A stretch of 64,000 nucleotides of DNA from Molossus alvarezi (GCA_037176705.1 CM073886.1:15522501-15586500); one strand, 5' to 3'; shown: positions 32,486 to 42,977, numbered from the stretch's first letter. A program made the numbers and translations. The notes: generated by a model from the sequence alone, not told the origin.

Positions 32486-34486
32486 CTCATCAAACTAGCC
32501 CATTTTTAGTCAAAGAGGTCAAAGTATCAGGTAGGGTCTGGAGCTTCAGGATCACACCCCAACAAAAAGAGGCTTCAGTGGTTGTAAGGTCTGGGAGGGG
32601 ATCTTACCCAGAGGGTACACAGGCCATGCCTTCTTCACTGGGACATCTTCAAAGGTCAAGGACTCCTGTAACAAAAGGAGGGGCAGAAACCCTCGATGAG
32701 TGAGGAAACTGAGGTGAATAGAGAGTTTTCTAGGCTTAAATTCAGGAAGCCATGGATTTGCTAAACTGCAGAGGCAATGAACATTTGGGGCAGAAGAACA
32801 TCCTGGAGTGAGAGGACCAGTCCAACTCACCAGAACAGCTGCCAGCTCCTGATCATGGGAGTTCTCCTCAGGCCACAGCTCAGGGCCCTGGGCGGCTGAC
32901 GGCATTGGAGGAGAAAGAAAGAGCTGTGAGAAGCCAGCCGTATCCACCATGAGGCATAAGAACATGCACCTGTCACCAAGTCACTATGAGAGACATCTTG
33001 GGTCTCATCCACTCCTGTCAACTTGGGAGGCTGCTCACGTCTTTCCCCACCTGGCCGCCTAGCTCCCACCTTCCTTGGGCACCAGCTTACCACTCTCTTG
33101 AAGGGCCTGGAATGTCCTCTTGGGACTTGGGCTCAGTGGCTGCTTTGAACTTGGGGGATGTCCCCAGGCCCCCTGCTCAGCAGGGTTGGAGGGCCCTGGC
33201 TGGGATGACAGGTGTTCCTTTGATGGCTCCTGGGTTGGAGACTTTTCTAGGGGCACTTCCTTTTTAGGGCTATGGATAGAGACCTGGGAAGGGTGCCCCT
33301 GTTCCTCCAAGGCGATGTCTGCACGAGGACAGTTCTTGCCAGCATTAAAACTAAAATCCTGTTCAAAACATATCCATGTTAAGCAACAGACAGGGTGGTA
33401 ATCCATGTCCTACTGATTCCCAAGGGACAAGAGACCAAAGAAAGGTGAGAATCAGACAGGGAAGGATTTAGGTTAAGAAGGAATTTGGCCCGGCCAGTGT
33501 AGCTCACTAGCTGAGCATCAACCCATGCACCAAGAGGTCACCGGTTCGATTCCTGGTCAGGGCACATGCCCAGGTTGTAGGCCAAATCCCCAGTGGGGGG
33601 CACACAGGAGGCAGCCAATCAATGTTCTCTCTCATCGATGTTTCTCTCTCTCTTTCCCTTCCTCTCTCTCTAAAATTAATAAAGAAAAAACATTTTTTTA
33701 AAAAGAAGGAATTGGCAGCCCTGGCTGATTTGGCTCAGCGGTTAGAGCACCGACCTGCAGTCCGGAGAGACCTGGGTTCGGTTCCCGCTAAGGGCGCGTA
33801 CCTCGGTTGCAGTTTGTCCCCGGCCCTGTTGGTCGTGTGGGTGGCAGTCACTCGATGTGTCCCTTTCATGTTGATGTTTCTCTCTCTCTCTCTCTCTTCC
33901 TCCCACTCTATCTGAACAAAAAATGGAAAAAATGTCCTCAGGTGAGGATTAAATAAATAAATAAATAAATAAATAGAAGGGATTGGCAGAGGGAGGAATG
34001 TGGAGTGTTCAGTGATTTCTTAATTGGGCCATAAAATCCCTGTCTTTCCCACCAGCTGTCCAGCCCACCTGGCTGCCACCCACTTACCAGTGGCCCTACG
34101 TCGATAGACTCCCTCTGGACACCCTCCAGCAGCAGCACCACCTCCTCACCATCCCTGAGCTGCTGGCCCTGTAGCCGGGCCAGGAGGTGTGGGGGCAGCA
34201 CGCTTAAGAATTGCTCCAGCACCAGCAGCTCCAGGATCTGCTTCTTGCTGTGCAGTGTCGGCTGCAGCCAGTGGCTGCAGAGCTCCCGGAGCCGGCTCAG
34301 CGATGCCCTGGGCCCCATGTCCTCCTGATACTGGAAGCATCTGAAGAGCTGATGAGCCACTTCCGGCCGAAGCCTGATCTCTGGCCGCCTGGGGTCCGCC
34401 TGGTTGGTAGACACCTCCTCCTCCTCCAGTTTTACTGCACCGAGCTGCTCAGGTTCCCGCTCAGCAGGGACAGTTTCTACAAGCAT
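29532..34486 (-). CDS. ZSCAN10: Zinc finger and SCAN domain-containing protein 10
   Basis: Five coding exons, read on the minus strand: 34088-34486, 33091-33358, 32831-32895, 32608-32665, 29532-31090. Phases agree and give 782 residues plus TAG. ZSCAN10 (ZNF206) is a nuclear transcription factor of the embryonic stem cell network in human and mouse. Seen: an acidic N-terminus (VKLEEEE), a SCAN oligomerisation domain at about residues 40-122 (ending [15 protein letters not shown]), a low-complexity linker, a KRAB-like remnant (LTFEDVP) in its own 58-base exon, and 14 C2H2 fingers from about residue 346 to the end, which is ETLY as in human. The start codon 34484-34486 corresponds to the human MLAEPVP start. 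Opposite strand to its neighbours, as in human. Confidence 0.95.
31344..31622 (-). repeat. Ves SINE, type A, in ZSCAN10 intron
   Basis: First of two abutting minus-strand copies; CATGACCACCTATTTT precedes the pair. Confidence 0.92.
31623..31884 (-). repeat. Ves SINE, type A, abutting the previous copy
   Basis: Followed at 31885 by CTATGACTACCTATTTT, the other copy of the target. Confidence 0.92.
31911..32017 (+). repeat. Head-only Ves SINE
   Basis: GCCCTGGCCAGTTTGCTCAG to GAGGGCACGTACCACAAAAA; AAAAGCTYAG on both sides. Confidence 0.93.
32032..32238 (+). repeat. Ves SINE, type B
   Basis: Perfect target duplication AAAGCTCAGAGTT at 32019-32031 and 32239-32251. Confidence 0.95.
32296..32425. 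mobile_element. Mariner-type MITE with inverted ends
   Basis: Left end GGTGAAGCAAAAGTAGGTTT then ACAGTTGT; the complement of the right end is AGTGGAGGAAAAGTAGGTTT then ATAGTTGT. About 130 bases, flanked by TATA on each side, as expected for TA-targeting mariner. No coding. Confidence 0.8.
32443..32480. repeat. TG dinucleotide microsatellite
   Basis: About 18 TG units beside the mariner MITE. Confidence 0.95.
32608..32665 (-). CDS. ZSCAN10: ZSCAN10 exon 4: KRAB-like remnant
   Basis: 58 bases encoding [20 protein letters not shown]; acceptor gttacag, donor gtaaga. The LTFEDV core is like the start of KRAB A, but the rest of a KRAB box is missing. Confidence 0.92.
32831..32895 (-). CDS. ZSCAN10: ZSCAN10 exon 3
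   Basis: 65 bases, [20 protein letters not shown] plus L, then donor gtgagt. Matches human SPQGPSPWPEESSRDQELAA. Confidence 0.9.
33091..33358 (-). CDS. ZSCAN10: ZSCAN10 exon 2: linker
   Basis: Acceptor tttgaacag, donor AGTG-gtaagc. Starts [14 protein letters not shown] and ends [10 protein letters not shown]; Ser/Pro-rich and disordered-looking. Confidence 0.92.
33489..33702 (+). repeat. Ves SINE, type B, tandem pair (first)
   Basis: CCCGGCCAGTGTAGCTCACT to CTAAAATTAATAAAG, in the ZSCAN10 intron; flanked by AAGAAGGAATT copies. Confidence 0.93.
33718..33975 (+). repeat. Ves SINE, type A, tandem pair (second)
   Basis: GCCCTGGCTGATTTGGCTCA to GGATTAAATAAATA; followed by a third GAAGGGATTGGCA target copy. 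Confidence 0.93.
34088..34486 (-). CDS. ZSCAN10: ZSCAN10 exon 1 coding: SCAN domain
   Basis: ATG to CTG followed by donor gtaagt; 133 codons in phase 0. Contains [20 protein letters not shown], the conserved first helix of SCAN. Confidence 0.95.
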
Positions 34487-34489
34487 CCT

Positions 34490-35065
34490 TCACTTTGGGC
34501 GACACCTCACTACAGCTACTTGCACTCTTGGTTTTCTTTCCCTCTCTGCTCCCACACCTGTGGTGTTAAGAGATGCAAAATTTAAAAAAAAAAAAAAAAA
34601 AGAGATGCAAAATTAATCAATCAATTAATTAAATGGAGATGCCTAAAGATGTGGCCTCCAGAGGAATCCTTTCTCTCACTGGTCATGGGTAATGGCTCAG
34701 CCAGACTAATGTATCAAAAGGCAGAGAAAACAGATAGTTCTGTATTACTGTCCTCTCCTGCAGTAGTTAGAACTTTGCCTTACTTTACCCCAGCGATCAA
34801 AGTTGGCATCCCCTAAGAGAGGACAATCTGGCTTTCCCTGCCTCTTGATGTCATGCCAAGGGGAGTACATGGCACCACGAAAGATGGGTCCTTACCAAAT
34901 ATGTTCCATCGAAATCCAGTCTGGCCTTCAGACCCAACTTCCAGTATAAAGGTCATTGTAGGAAATAAGAACAAGTCAAATGATTTCTCAAGGAAACAAT
35001 CGAACAAATTCTGAAGACAGGATATTCCAGGAAACAGCTGGCCCAGGTTCTTTCGTCTATGTTAT
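34490..35065. other. Upstream of ZSCAN10 start codon
   Basis: May hold a non-coding first exon of ZSCAN10, which I could not place. An A-run at 34580-34600 and unclassified DNA. No CpG island. Confidence 0.4.
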
Positions 35066-35081
35066 AAAAAATAAGTGCCTG

Positions 35082-35242
35082 GGTTTGTCCCCGGCCCTGG
35101 TCAGGGTCGTGCAGGAGGCAACCAGTCAATGTGTCCTTCTCACGTCAATGTTTCTCTCTTCCTTTCTCTCTCCCTCCCTCCCTCCCACTCTATCTGAAGA
35201 TAAATAGAAAAGTATCCTTGGGCGAGGATTAAAAGATAAAAA
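35082..35242 (+). repeat. 5'-truncated Ves SINE
   Basis: Starts at GTTTGTCCCCGGCCCTGGTC; target duplication AATAAGTGCCTG before and after. Confidence 0.93.
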
Positions 35243-35299
35243 TAAAAATAAGTGCCTGAAGGGGGCACAATGCTCTAGAGAGGACTAACACTCCTTACA

Positions 35300-35645
35300 A
35301 CCAAATGCATAAAATTTGATCGGATCCTGGTTTTTTAAGAGACTCTCAAACATATTTTGGAGTCAGTTAAGGAAATTTGAACATGGATGGGACAGTGGAT
35401 GGCAATGGAAATGAATTTGAGATGCAATTTCAGTTTTGTGGTATGTAGGAAATGTAGTCTTAGATGTTGAAGGGGTTGGAAGTAAAGGGGTATGAAGGTT
35501 CAGTCAAATTTATGCACCAACATGGCCAATGTGGCAAAATGATAGCAATTGTAGAATCCGGGAGATGGGTGTATGGATGCTTATTGCACTGCTCTTTCAA
35601 CTCCTCTGGGAGTTTAAAAATTTTAAAGATAAAAGGTTGGGGTGG
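35300..35645 (+). repeat. Ancient L1M 3' end
   Basis: GATAGCAATTGTAGAATCCG then GGAGATGGGTGTATGG and CTTTCAACTCCTCTGGGAGT match the usual L1M 3' UTR end. Confidence 0.65.
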
Positions 35646-35649
35646 GGGG

Positions 35650-36552
35650 AAGCTCACACATATGATCTCTCTTTGACTAGACATCCTGACCCTCACTTTA
35701 TGGCTCTGGAGGTGGCTCTCAGCAGTCAAGTCCAAGGCCACCCAGCTGACCAGTGCAGGGCTGACCTCTCACCCACTGTGCCAGTCTACTTCCAGTCTAC
35801 TCACCTCCTCACCCATCCCCAAGACTAAAGTCAGGATAAGCCAAGGAGCTGGGATGGGTGAATGGGTCTCCAGGTGAGGGGCCAGCTTACAGCTTGCAGA
35901 AGTTTGTGACAGATGTGTCTCAAGGCAGGCCAAAGCTGCCTTGCCTATTTCAGAGGCCTCTAGTGGGTGTGCCCTTGGGAGCTGGGTTATGGGCAGGAAA
36001 GGCAGTCATTTCCTTTTAATTTTTAAAAATTTTTGGATTCTTTCTTGCTCTACCCCTCTGGGAAGAATTTGTCCCTGTGAAACTGGTCGGCAATAAAAAG
36101 TGTTTCTAACAGGCCACCAGGAGGCACTAGGTCCATGCGACTGACAATCACCCCACCTCTCCTCCCAAAGCGCCAAAGTGTTCTGTGAGGCTACTCCTTC
36201 CTTTTTGGGGGGTAGCCCAGCCACCAAAGGGAGAGCTGACCCGTTATCCCCACTCACGGGGGACTCAGTTCAGTCCTTCAGCACAACCCAGAAGGTTTAC
36301 CCTTTTGTTACAGAGATTTGGGGCACTTGTATATTTTAATTTGGGCAGGAGTTATTTTATGGATATGGAAACCCAAGTCCAAACCTCTTTCTGCCCTCAC
36401 TGGTCTCCAGCCTCAGGGCTACAAATGAACTTCTCCCAAATCTGTCTCTCCACTCCCACACCATGGACATCCCAGGCAGGAAGATGAGAAGAACGCCTTC
36501 AGCATTACTTTCACCACCTAATAGGAGTAAATGGTGGGTGTGCATAAGGGCT
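35650..36552. other. Intergenic, no recognised gene
   Basis: Unclassified, mostly non-repetitive DNA. Confidence 0.4.
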
Positions 36553-36713
36553 AGCTACAATCGTCCGCCACTTTGCGGCTTCACTCTATCGCATTTTTTT
36601 TCAAATATATTCATTAAAAGTTGATTGAGACAGTGAAAATGATACAGCGTGTGCTTGGTTATCTGAGTCAATTATACACCCCTGTATTACAATTACAATT
36701 AAAATTACTGTAC

Positions 36714-36960
36714 GGCCCTGGCCTGTTTGGCTCAGCTGTAGAGCATCAGCCTGCGGTCCAGAGAGTCCCAGGTTCGGTTCCTGCTAAGGGCACGTACCTC
36801 GGTTCCAGTCTGTCCCCAGCCCTGGTTGGGTCGTGCGGGTGGCAGCCACTCGATGTGTCCCTTTCACGTCGATGTTTCTCTCTCTCTCTCTCCCTCCCCA
36901 CTCTATCTGAACAAAAAATGGGAAAATGTCCTTGGGTGAGGATAAAAAAAATAAAAAATT
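36714..36960 (+). repeat. Ves SINE joined to L1
   Basis: GGCCCTGGCCTGTTTGGCTC to GTCCTTGGGTGAGGATAAAA; runs directly into L1 at 36961. Confidence 0.92.
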
Positions 36961-37800
36961 AAAATGGCTAAGAGACATATGAAGAAATGCTCAACATCAC
37001 TAATCATCAGAGAGATGCAAATTAAAACAACAATGAGGTATCACCTCACACCTGTCAGAATGGCCGCCATCAACAAATCATCAAACAAGTGTTGGCGAGG
37101 GTGTGGAGAAACGGGGACTCTAGTGCACTGCTGGTGGGAATGCAGACTGGTGCAGCCACTATGGAAAACAATATGGTGTTACCTCAAAAAATTAAAAATT
37201 GAACTTCCATTTGACCCAGTGATCCTACTTCTAGGAATATACCCTAAGAAGCCTGAAACACCAATCAGAAAGAATATATGTACCCCCATGTTTGTAGCAG
37301 CACTATTTACAATAGCTAAGATCTGGAAACAGCCCAAGTGTCCATCAGTAGACGAATGGATAAAAAAGCTGTGGTACATATACACAATGGAGTACTACGC
37401 AGCTGTAAGAAAGAAAGATCTCTTATCCTTTGAGACTACATGGAGGGACCTGGAAAGTATCGTCCTAAATGAAACAAGCCAAACAGAAAGACAAGTATCA
37501 TATGATCTCACTTATTTGTGGAATATGATGAACATAACAGTCTGAGGAATGGGGTAGTCCCAGAGACGTGGAAGTGGGGTACAGACTGACAATCCCCAGA
37601 AAAGGGGGTGGTGGGGGAGAGATAAACCACAGAACTTATATGCATGTATGCATAAACAGTGGACATGGACAACAACCTGGGGACAGGGCAAGGAGGGAGG
37701 TGGAGGGAGGAATCAGTGGGGGAAAAAGGAGAATCATCTGTAACAAAAATTAATTAATAAAAAATAAATAATGAAAATAAATAAATAATTTAAAAAATAA
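36961..37800 (+). mobile_element. 5'-truncated L1, ORF2 C-terminus and 3' UTR
   Basis: One open frame at 36964-37545 covers the last 193 codons of ORF2 (contains [20 protein letters not shown] and the [13 protein letters not shown] zinc-knuckle-like region). Ends in an A-rich tail. Better preserved than the copy at 24.6-27.3 kb but 5'-truncated, so immobile. Confidence 0.9.
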
Positions 37801-37925
37801 AATAAGATTACTGTGTGTATAGACCGTAGGTCTATGTATTCGAGCGCCCCAGGAATCCTTCAAGGCCAGGTGCAACCGCTAGTCTGGAAAGAATTAACCG
37901 TGATAAACAAGGGACAACTGTATTG

Positions 37926-38065
37926 TCATTCTCTTATTACTGAGTAACAATACAAATGAGCACAGCTAACAGTTGGTCCCATTTTACAGCTGAGAAAACC
38001 AATGCCAAGAGGTACAGACATTTGCCCAAGAAGGTAACCCAACCTTGGTTATGGAGCCAGGGAGA
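37926..38065 (-). repeat. MIR fragment
   Basis: GTCCCATTTTACAGCTGAGA then AAACCAATGCCAAGAGG is the MIR core pattern. Confidence 0.65.
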
Positions 38066-38589
38066 AGTAGGTTAGGTCCAGAGCTTTGAACAGTATGTAA
38101 AACCCTCTTGATATGGGACTCAGGGACCAAGGGGCTGAGGGTTCTCTAAACCTCCTTTTCTGGTGGGGTGAGTGGGGTGTGAAATGGTAGAACAGAGAAA
38201 ACCTGGGTTTTTTAAAAGCCTGGTCTTACACTTCCTGCCTTAGAAGGGGAGAGGGGAGAGACCTACATCCTGACCACCTGACCAGGCCAGCCCCTATCTC
38301 TCCAGCCTCCCTCCCCTTCCCCTCTTTTCTAACTCTCTCTAGTCTTTCTCCCTCCCTCCATAATCTCCCCTTCTTCCCCCCTCCTTCCTCCAGCAATTCC
38401 CCAGAATTTAGCATCTCAGTCTCCCCTCAGCCTCCCCAACCTCCATTCTTTCCTGCACTATGTTGTCATCTGACCCTACTCCACAACACATCAGCCACTG
38501 TCTCTTCCCCCTCCAGTGTCACTCTGTGCCACGATCTCGATTGACTGTGTTTCTCCCCTTGGCCTGCGTGTAGAAACTGGTTCTTGATT
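38066..38589. other. Intergenic, no recognised gene
   Basis: CT-rich low-complexity stretch at 38280-38460; nothing else recognised. Confidence 0.4.
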
Positions 38590-38759
38590 GATTGATTTTA
38601 GAGAATGGGGGGGGGGGGGGAGAGATCAATTGGTTGCTTCCTGTATGCGCCCTGGGGCTCGAACCCAAAACCTAGCTATATGTCCTGACCAGGAATTGAA
38701 CCCACAACCCTTCAGTGCATGGGATGATGCTCCAACTAACTGAGCCACACAGGCTAGGA
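38590..38759 (-). repeat. Ves SINE, type B, diverged
   Basis: GATTTTAGAGAATGGGG with a G-run, to TGAGCCACACAGGCTAGGAC. Confidence 0.8.
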
Positions 38760-39640
38760 CAGGATCTGGGTCTTGTACAACTATTCACCCAGCACTTGCA
38801 GTGACTTCAGTGTTTGTTAGAAATAACAAAATGAGAATATAATCGCTACCTCGCAGTTGTAATTTTTGAGGAATGCATGCAAAACGGTGCAGAAAAGTTC
38901 TTTGATAAAGATTTGGGGGGGGGATGGGGTTTTGTTTCACTGTATTTTGGTAGCAAGAGCAAAATAATCAGAGAACCAATCATGTGTAATCAGGAACCCC
39001 GTATTAACAGCCGGCAGGCTGAGTGCCTAGCTATATGGGTTGCTGAATCCCACTCCAACCCACAGGGTAAATTCTTTCTCCATTTGACAAATGTAAACAC
39101 CATGTTCAGACAGGATGGCTAACTTGTTCGAGATCACCCCAGGTGGAGACAAGATTTGCTCTGAGAATGCTGACCTTGACCACCGTACAAAAGCTCAGAA
39201 ACAGAGGACAGTTTCCCTCCCGCCCTCATCTTAGGAAGAATATCATAACATGAATCAGAAAAAATAAAGGTATTCCAAATTCCAGCCATCAGGCCTAGAT
39301 ACCAGGGGTGCCGGAACCTCCAGGTGAGGTCTCATCAAAAGGTTTGCAAGAAGTGGAATTCAAGGGAAATTGGCCTTTGAGTCTCTCCCTGCCGCCCCTT
39401 CTCCGGCACACAAAAGCTTTGTTAATATGCACATCTGTGGGGGTTGGGCTGGGTGAGGTAGATTCTACAGTCACCCTCTAATATTTGACCATCTTAATTT
39501 GGAGCCCAGAGAGTCAAGGAGGCAAAGGCTGGACCAGCCCAGGGTAGAGTTGCTGCCACAAAATCCACCCAGACAGCAGGAGAGCCCCAAATCGGGGGTC
39601 CTCAGCCAGGAACTTTACCTTTCTCCCTGGACACAGTTGG
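38760..39640. other. Intergenic, no recognised gene
   Basis: Includes a MIR-like stretch near 39060-39140; otherwise unclassified. Confidence 0.4.
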
Positions 39641-39643
39641 ATG

Positions 39644-39764
39644 GAGTGGCTTATCTTTGTTGGCTGGGCTCGCCTCTTAGTGCTGAGCTGAGTTGATGAG
39701 GCCAGTCAGTCCTCCTGGGGACAGTGGGTACAACAAGCCCATGTCATAGGAAGTCCTGCAACCT
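39644..39764 (+). repeat. Local duplicate, copy A
   Basis: About 120 bases similar in the same orientation to 41442-41561; shares GAGTGGCTT-TCTTTGTTGG, CAGTGCTG-GCTGAG, AGTCCTCCTGGGG and CAGTGGGTAC. Confidence 0.8.
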
Positions 39765-40734
39765 CCATGATGGCCCCCATCATCACAGGTCCACTGATCT
39801 GGCTGGCACTGTGCTCCTCCCCGGCACAGACCCTCCCAAGACTTTCTTCCAGTTACCTAATCCCCCATCGAGTCTTGCCCCCCTTTCTCCACCCCACCCC
39901 TCCTCCAGTTTTCTCTCCAAGCTGCTATGACCCCTTAATGTTTGTCCTGGCAGCCTGCACCCCAGTCCTCCTGCAACTCACCACTCAGGATCCCCACTCC
40001 AGAGACAGAGGTGCTGGGGTTCTCTGAGGGCTGTAGCACCAGAATCAGGCTCGGCCAGCCTGGGGAAGAACTCCAGGAAAATGGAACAGGAAGTTCCCAG
40101 CCCCAGTCCCATCCAGGTGATGAGGGGGCGTCCTAGAGTTAACCCTTAACCTCCCAGTTTGGGAGCAGGGTGGGGAAAAGGCAAGGCAGGGCCAGAGAAA
40201 TAGACAAAGAGGCTAATCCAGATTCCAACCCCAGACTGCTTATGAGTCTCACTACCTCTCAGGAAGAACTACCCCCCTCCTACTCAAGACTGATCCTATG
40301 CCCCTTGGGGGTCTGTCAGCCTGTACTTTTGTGTGTATGGGGGAAGGGGGAGGGGACAAGAGCTGCCATTTTAAAATGCCTGCTGTGTGCTGAGCTCTTT
40401 GCTAGGCATTTCATTCATGCAACAGATTCTTGCTAAGGGCCAGCCCTTTGCCAGGCACAGTTGTAGGTGTTGAGGACACAGAGGTAAGCAGGACCTGAGC
40501 TCAGGGGCTTACAGGCCAGGGAGCAGGAGCAGAGTGGTGGGTGCTAAGAAGAAAATAGAGCAGGACTATGTAATGGGGGAAGGGAGGGTGCCATCAATAT
40601 TGCCACCTAAAATCCTCCCAAGAATCCTGTCAGGTGGCTTTTGACCCCAGCTTTACCAATGACACAGCAGGGGCTCCGGGAGGGGAAGTGACCTCATTTC
40701 TGATTCTAACTCCAAAGTCAAGCTTTTCCCTTTG
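39765..40734. other. Intergenic, no recognised gene
   Basis: Contains an L2/MIR-type stretch around 40365-40540 (TTTGCTAGGCATTTCATTCA, GCCAGGCACAGTTGTAGGTG). No gene seen. Confidence 0.45.
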
Positions 40735-40742
40735 CTCTAAGG

Positions 40743-40966
40743 CAGTGGTTCTCCACCTTCCTAATGCCGCGACCCTTTAATACAGTTCCTCATGTTGTGG
40801 TGACCCCCAACCATAAAATTATTTTTGTTGCTACTTCATAACTGTAATCTTGCTACTGTTATGAATCGCCATCAGAAATATGTGTTTTCCAATGGTCTTA
40901 GGAGACCCCTGTGAAAGGGTCTTTTGACCCCCAAAGGGGTCGCGACCCACAGGTTGAGAACCGCTG
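40743..40966. mobile_element. SPIN-type non-autonomous hAT transposon (MITE)
   Basis: 224 bases. Left end CAGTGGTTCTCCACCTTCCT; the complement of the right end is CAGCGGTTCTCAACCTGTGG then GTCGCGACCCCTTTGGGGGT, and GACCCTTTCACAGGGGTC follows inside. These match the SPIN hAT consensus as I remember it. Perfect 8-bp target duplication CTCTAAGG at 40735-40742 and 40967-40974. No coding capacity. Confidence 0.9.
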
Positions 40967-41219
40967 CTCTAAGGGGACTTTTTGGGTTGTGTTCTTGGTG
41001 GCTGCCTGGAGGGTGCACCCCCCGCACCACTTGTCCTGGGGGCCCAGAGCCACCTACACGGTGGTCAGGGGCTGGAGATTGCCCACACCTCGGCCCAGAC
41101 CTGTCCTGGCCAGCCCCTGTTCTAGCTCTGGCTCCTCTGCAGGGTCGCTGTCTTTCTGCACTTAGCACCTATGTTTATCTGGTTTCTTTATTTGTCTACT
41201 GAGGGCCTTACTGGACCGA

Positions 41220-41441
41220 CCACAAGCACCGTGCGGACAGTGGTGTTTCTCTATGCTCCGCACCCTCCTCGCCTAGCCCAGCGCTGGTCTCTCAGGACGG
41301 GCGAAACGGCTGAGGAGCAGCCCGGCGGCGCCCACGGCACTACCAAGGTTTGCTGCGCGCGGCCGACCCGGGGCTCCCCACGGTGAGGACTCCTCCCCGC
41401 CGGGTTCTCAGTCCCCGGCTGCTGAGGCCCGCCCCTGGCAG
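41220..41441. other. CpG-rich block next to duplicate copy B
   Basis: Several CG pairs including GCTGCGCGCGGCCGACCCGG. Small and without a recognisable exon. Confidence 0.4.
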
Positions 41442-41561
41442 GAGTGGCTTGTCTTTGTTGGCCGGGCTTCTCTCTCAGTGCTGGGCTGAGTCTGTGCGGC
41501 CGGTGAGTCCTCCTGGGGCAGTGGGTACTGCAAGCCCTTGTCATAAGAAGTTCTGCAACCT
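41442..41561 (+). repeat. Local duplicate, copy B
   Basis: Partner of 39644-39764, 1.8 kb away in direct orientation; similarity ends near TTCTGCAACC. Confidence 0.8.
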
Positions 41562-42257
41562 TCCTGCGGGGCCAGGGTGGGGCGAGGCAGAGGCTTCTCC
41601 CGCACATCCTGACCTGGGCCCTTCTACAGGCCCCCAGTGCTGCTGCCCCTGCCCCCAGGATTTACCTGCTACCTTATGGCTGTGGCCTTAGAGGACATGG
41701 CCTTGTACCTGACCCTGGGAGTGGGGGCGGCTGGACCCAGAGAACTGCAGGAACGTGGCCTGCCCAGTTAAGGATCCGACCTGGCTGTCTCTGGGCATTG
41801 GGCCCGGAGGGGCCGAAGTGCAAGCCTGGGGGAGCTGGGAACGCAGCAGGAAGATTCTGAGTTCCCTCTCAACAGAGATTTCCAGGGCCTCCAACTCAGA
41901 CGCACACCTTTCCGGGAAATATATTAGAAACTAGCGACCTGCTTGACCTAACAATCAGAAATATCAGCCAGGTAGAAAGGCCAGGAGTTAGACAAGACAT
42001 GGCCTTTGTCCCCAAACCTCTGCCGGCTATGAGCTTTGCCTAATTTCCCTGCTCCTGGCTCACCACGTGCTTGCACCATTCATTCGTTCAGAAAATATTT
42101 GCTTCCCTAATGTGTGTCAGGCACTGTCCTGGATCCAAGGTCACCGACTGAGTGGACCAGACAAGTGCTGCCTCCCATGAGGCTTATAGTCTGGACAGGA
42201 CTAGGTCCCTGAAGCAGGGATTCCTTTTGATTTCTTTTACTAACTGAAGTTACTCTG
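41562..42257. other. Intergenic, no recognised gene
   Basis: Includes an L2-type repeat at about 42068-42215 (CATTCATTCGTTCAGAAAAT, TGTGTCAGGCACTGTCCTGG). Confidence 0.45.
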
Positions 42258-42309
<52 letters not shown>

Positions 42310-42371
42310 GGGAAGGGAAGGGAAAGGAAGGGAAGGGAAGGGAAGGGAAGGGAAGGGAAGGGAAGGGAAGG
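42258..42371 (+). repeat. Pure purine tract: GAAA, GA and GGGAA repeats
   Basis: Over 110 bases of only A and G on the + strand in three successive repeat types. Confidence 0.95.
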
Positions 42372-42660
42372 GGACTTAATGCATACTTAATTTCCTTCAA
42401 ATTCTTCCTAATCTTTGACAATACATTCTCTTTCCCAGAGTGTTATCCACGAACAGACAAAAATTCTCGGTAAGTTCCTGGATTACTTATCTCTATTTAG
42501 TAAGTGATAAACACTTCCCCAAAGGACTTTTAATATTCATCTGCCTATTTGGGGTATATTTCAGTATCTTGTAAAATTATATTAAAAATTAAAACTTCAA
42601 CTATTCTACTTGTTATCTTAGAATTTTTGGAAGTAATTGATGTCTTTAAAAAACAACAAC

Positions 42661-42913
42661 AAGCCCTGGCCAGTTTGGCTCAGTGGTTAGACCATTGACC
42701 TGCGGTCTGGAGAGACCCGGGCTTGGTTCCCGCTAAGGGCACGTACCTCGGTTGCAGTTTGTCCCCGACCCTGGTTGGGTCGTGTGGGTGGCAACCACTC
42801 GATGTGTCCCTTTCACATCGATGTTTCTCTCTCTCTCTCCCCCTCCCACTCTATCTGAACAAAATATCCACACAAAAAAAGTCCTCGGGTGAGGATAAAA
42901 AAATAAAATAAAA

Positions 42914-42956
<43 letters not shown>

Positions 42957-42966
42957 AAATAAAAAC
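42661..42966 (+). repeat. Ves SINE, type A, with long AAAT tail
   Basis: AGCCCTGGCCAGTTTGGCTC to GTCCTCGGGTGAGGATAAAA, then about 14 AAAT units. Confidence 0.93.
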
Positions 42967-42977
42967 CAACAACAATG

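Larger units (their letters stand above)
36553..37925. repeat. TcMar-Tigger-like fragments flanking a SINE/L1 insertion
   Basis: Left part CCGCCACTTTGCGGCTTCAC then TCTATCGCATTTTTT; right part GAATTAACCGTGATAAACAA then GGGACAACTGTA, resembling Tigger ends. Interrupted by 36714-37800. Confidence 0.5.

Noticed and set aside
36964..37545. 193-codon plus-strand ORF as a gene
   Set aside because: It is the C-terminus of L1 ORF2 in a truncated element.
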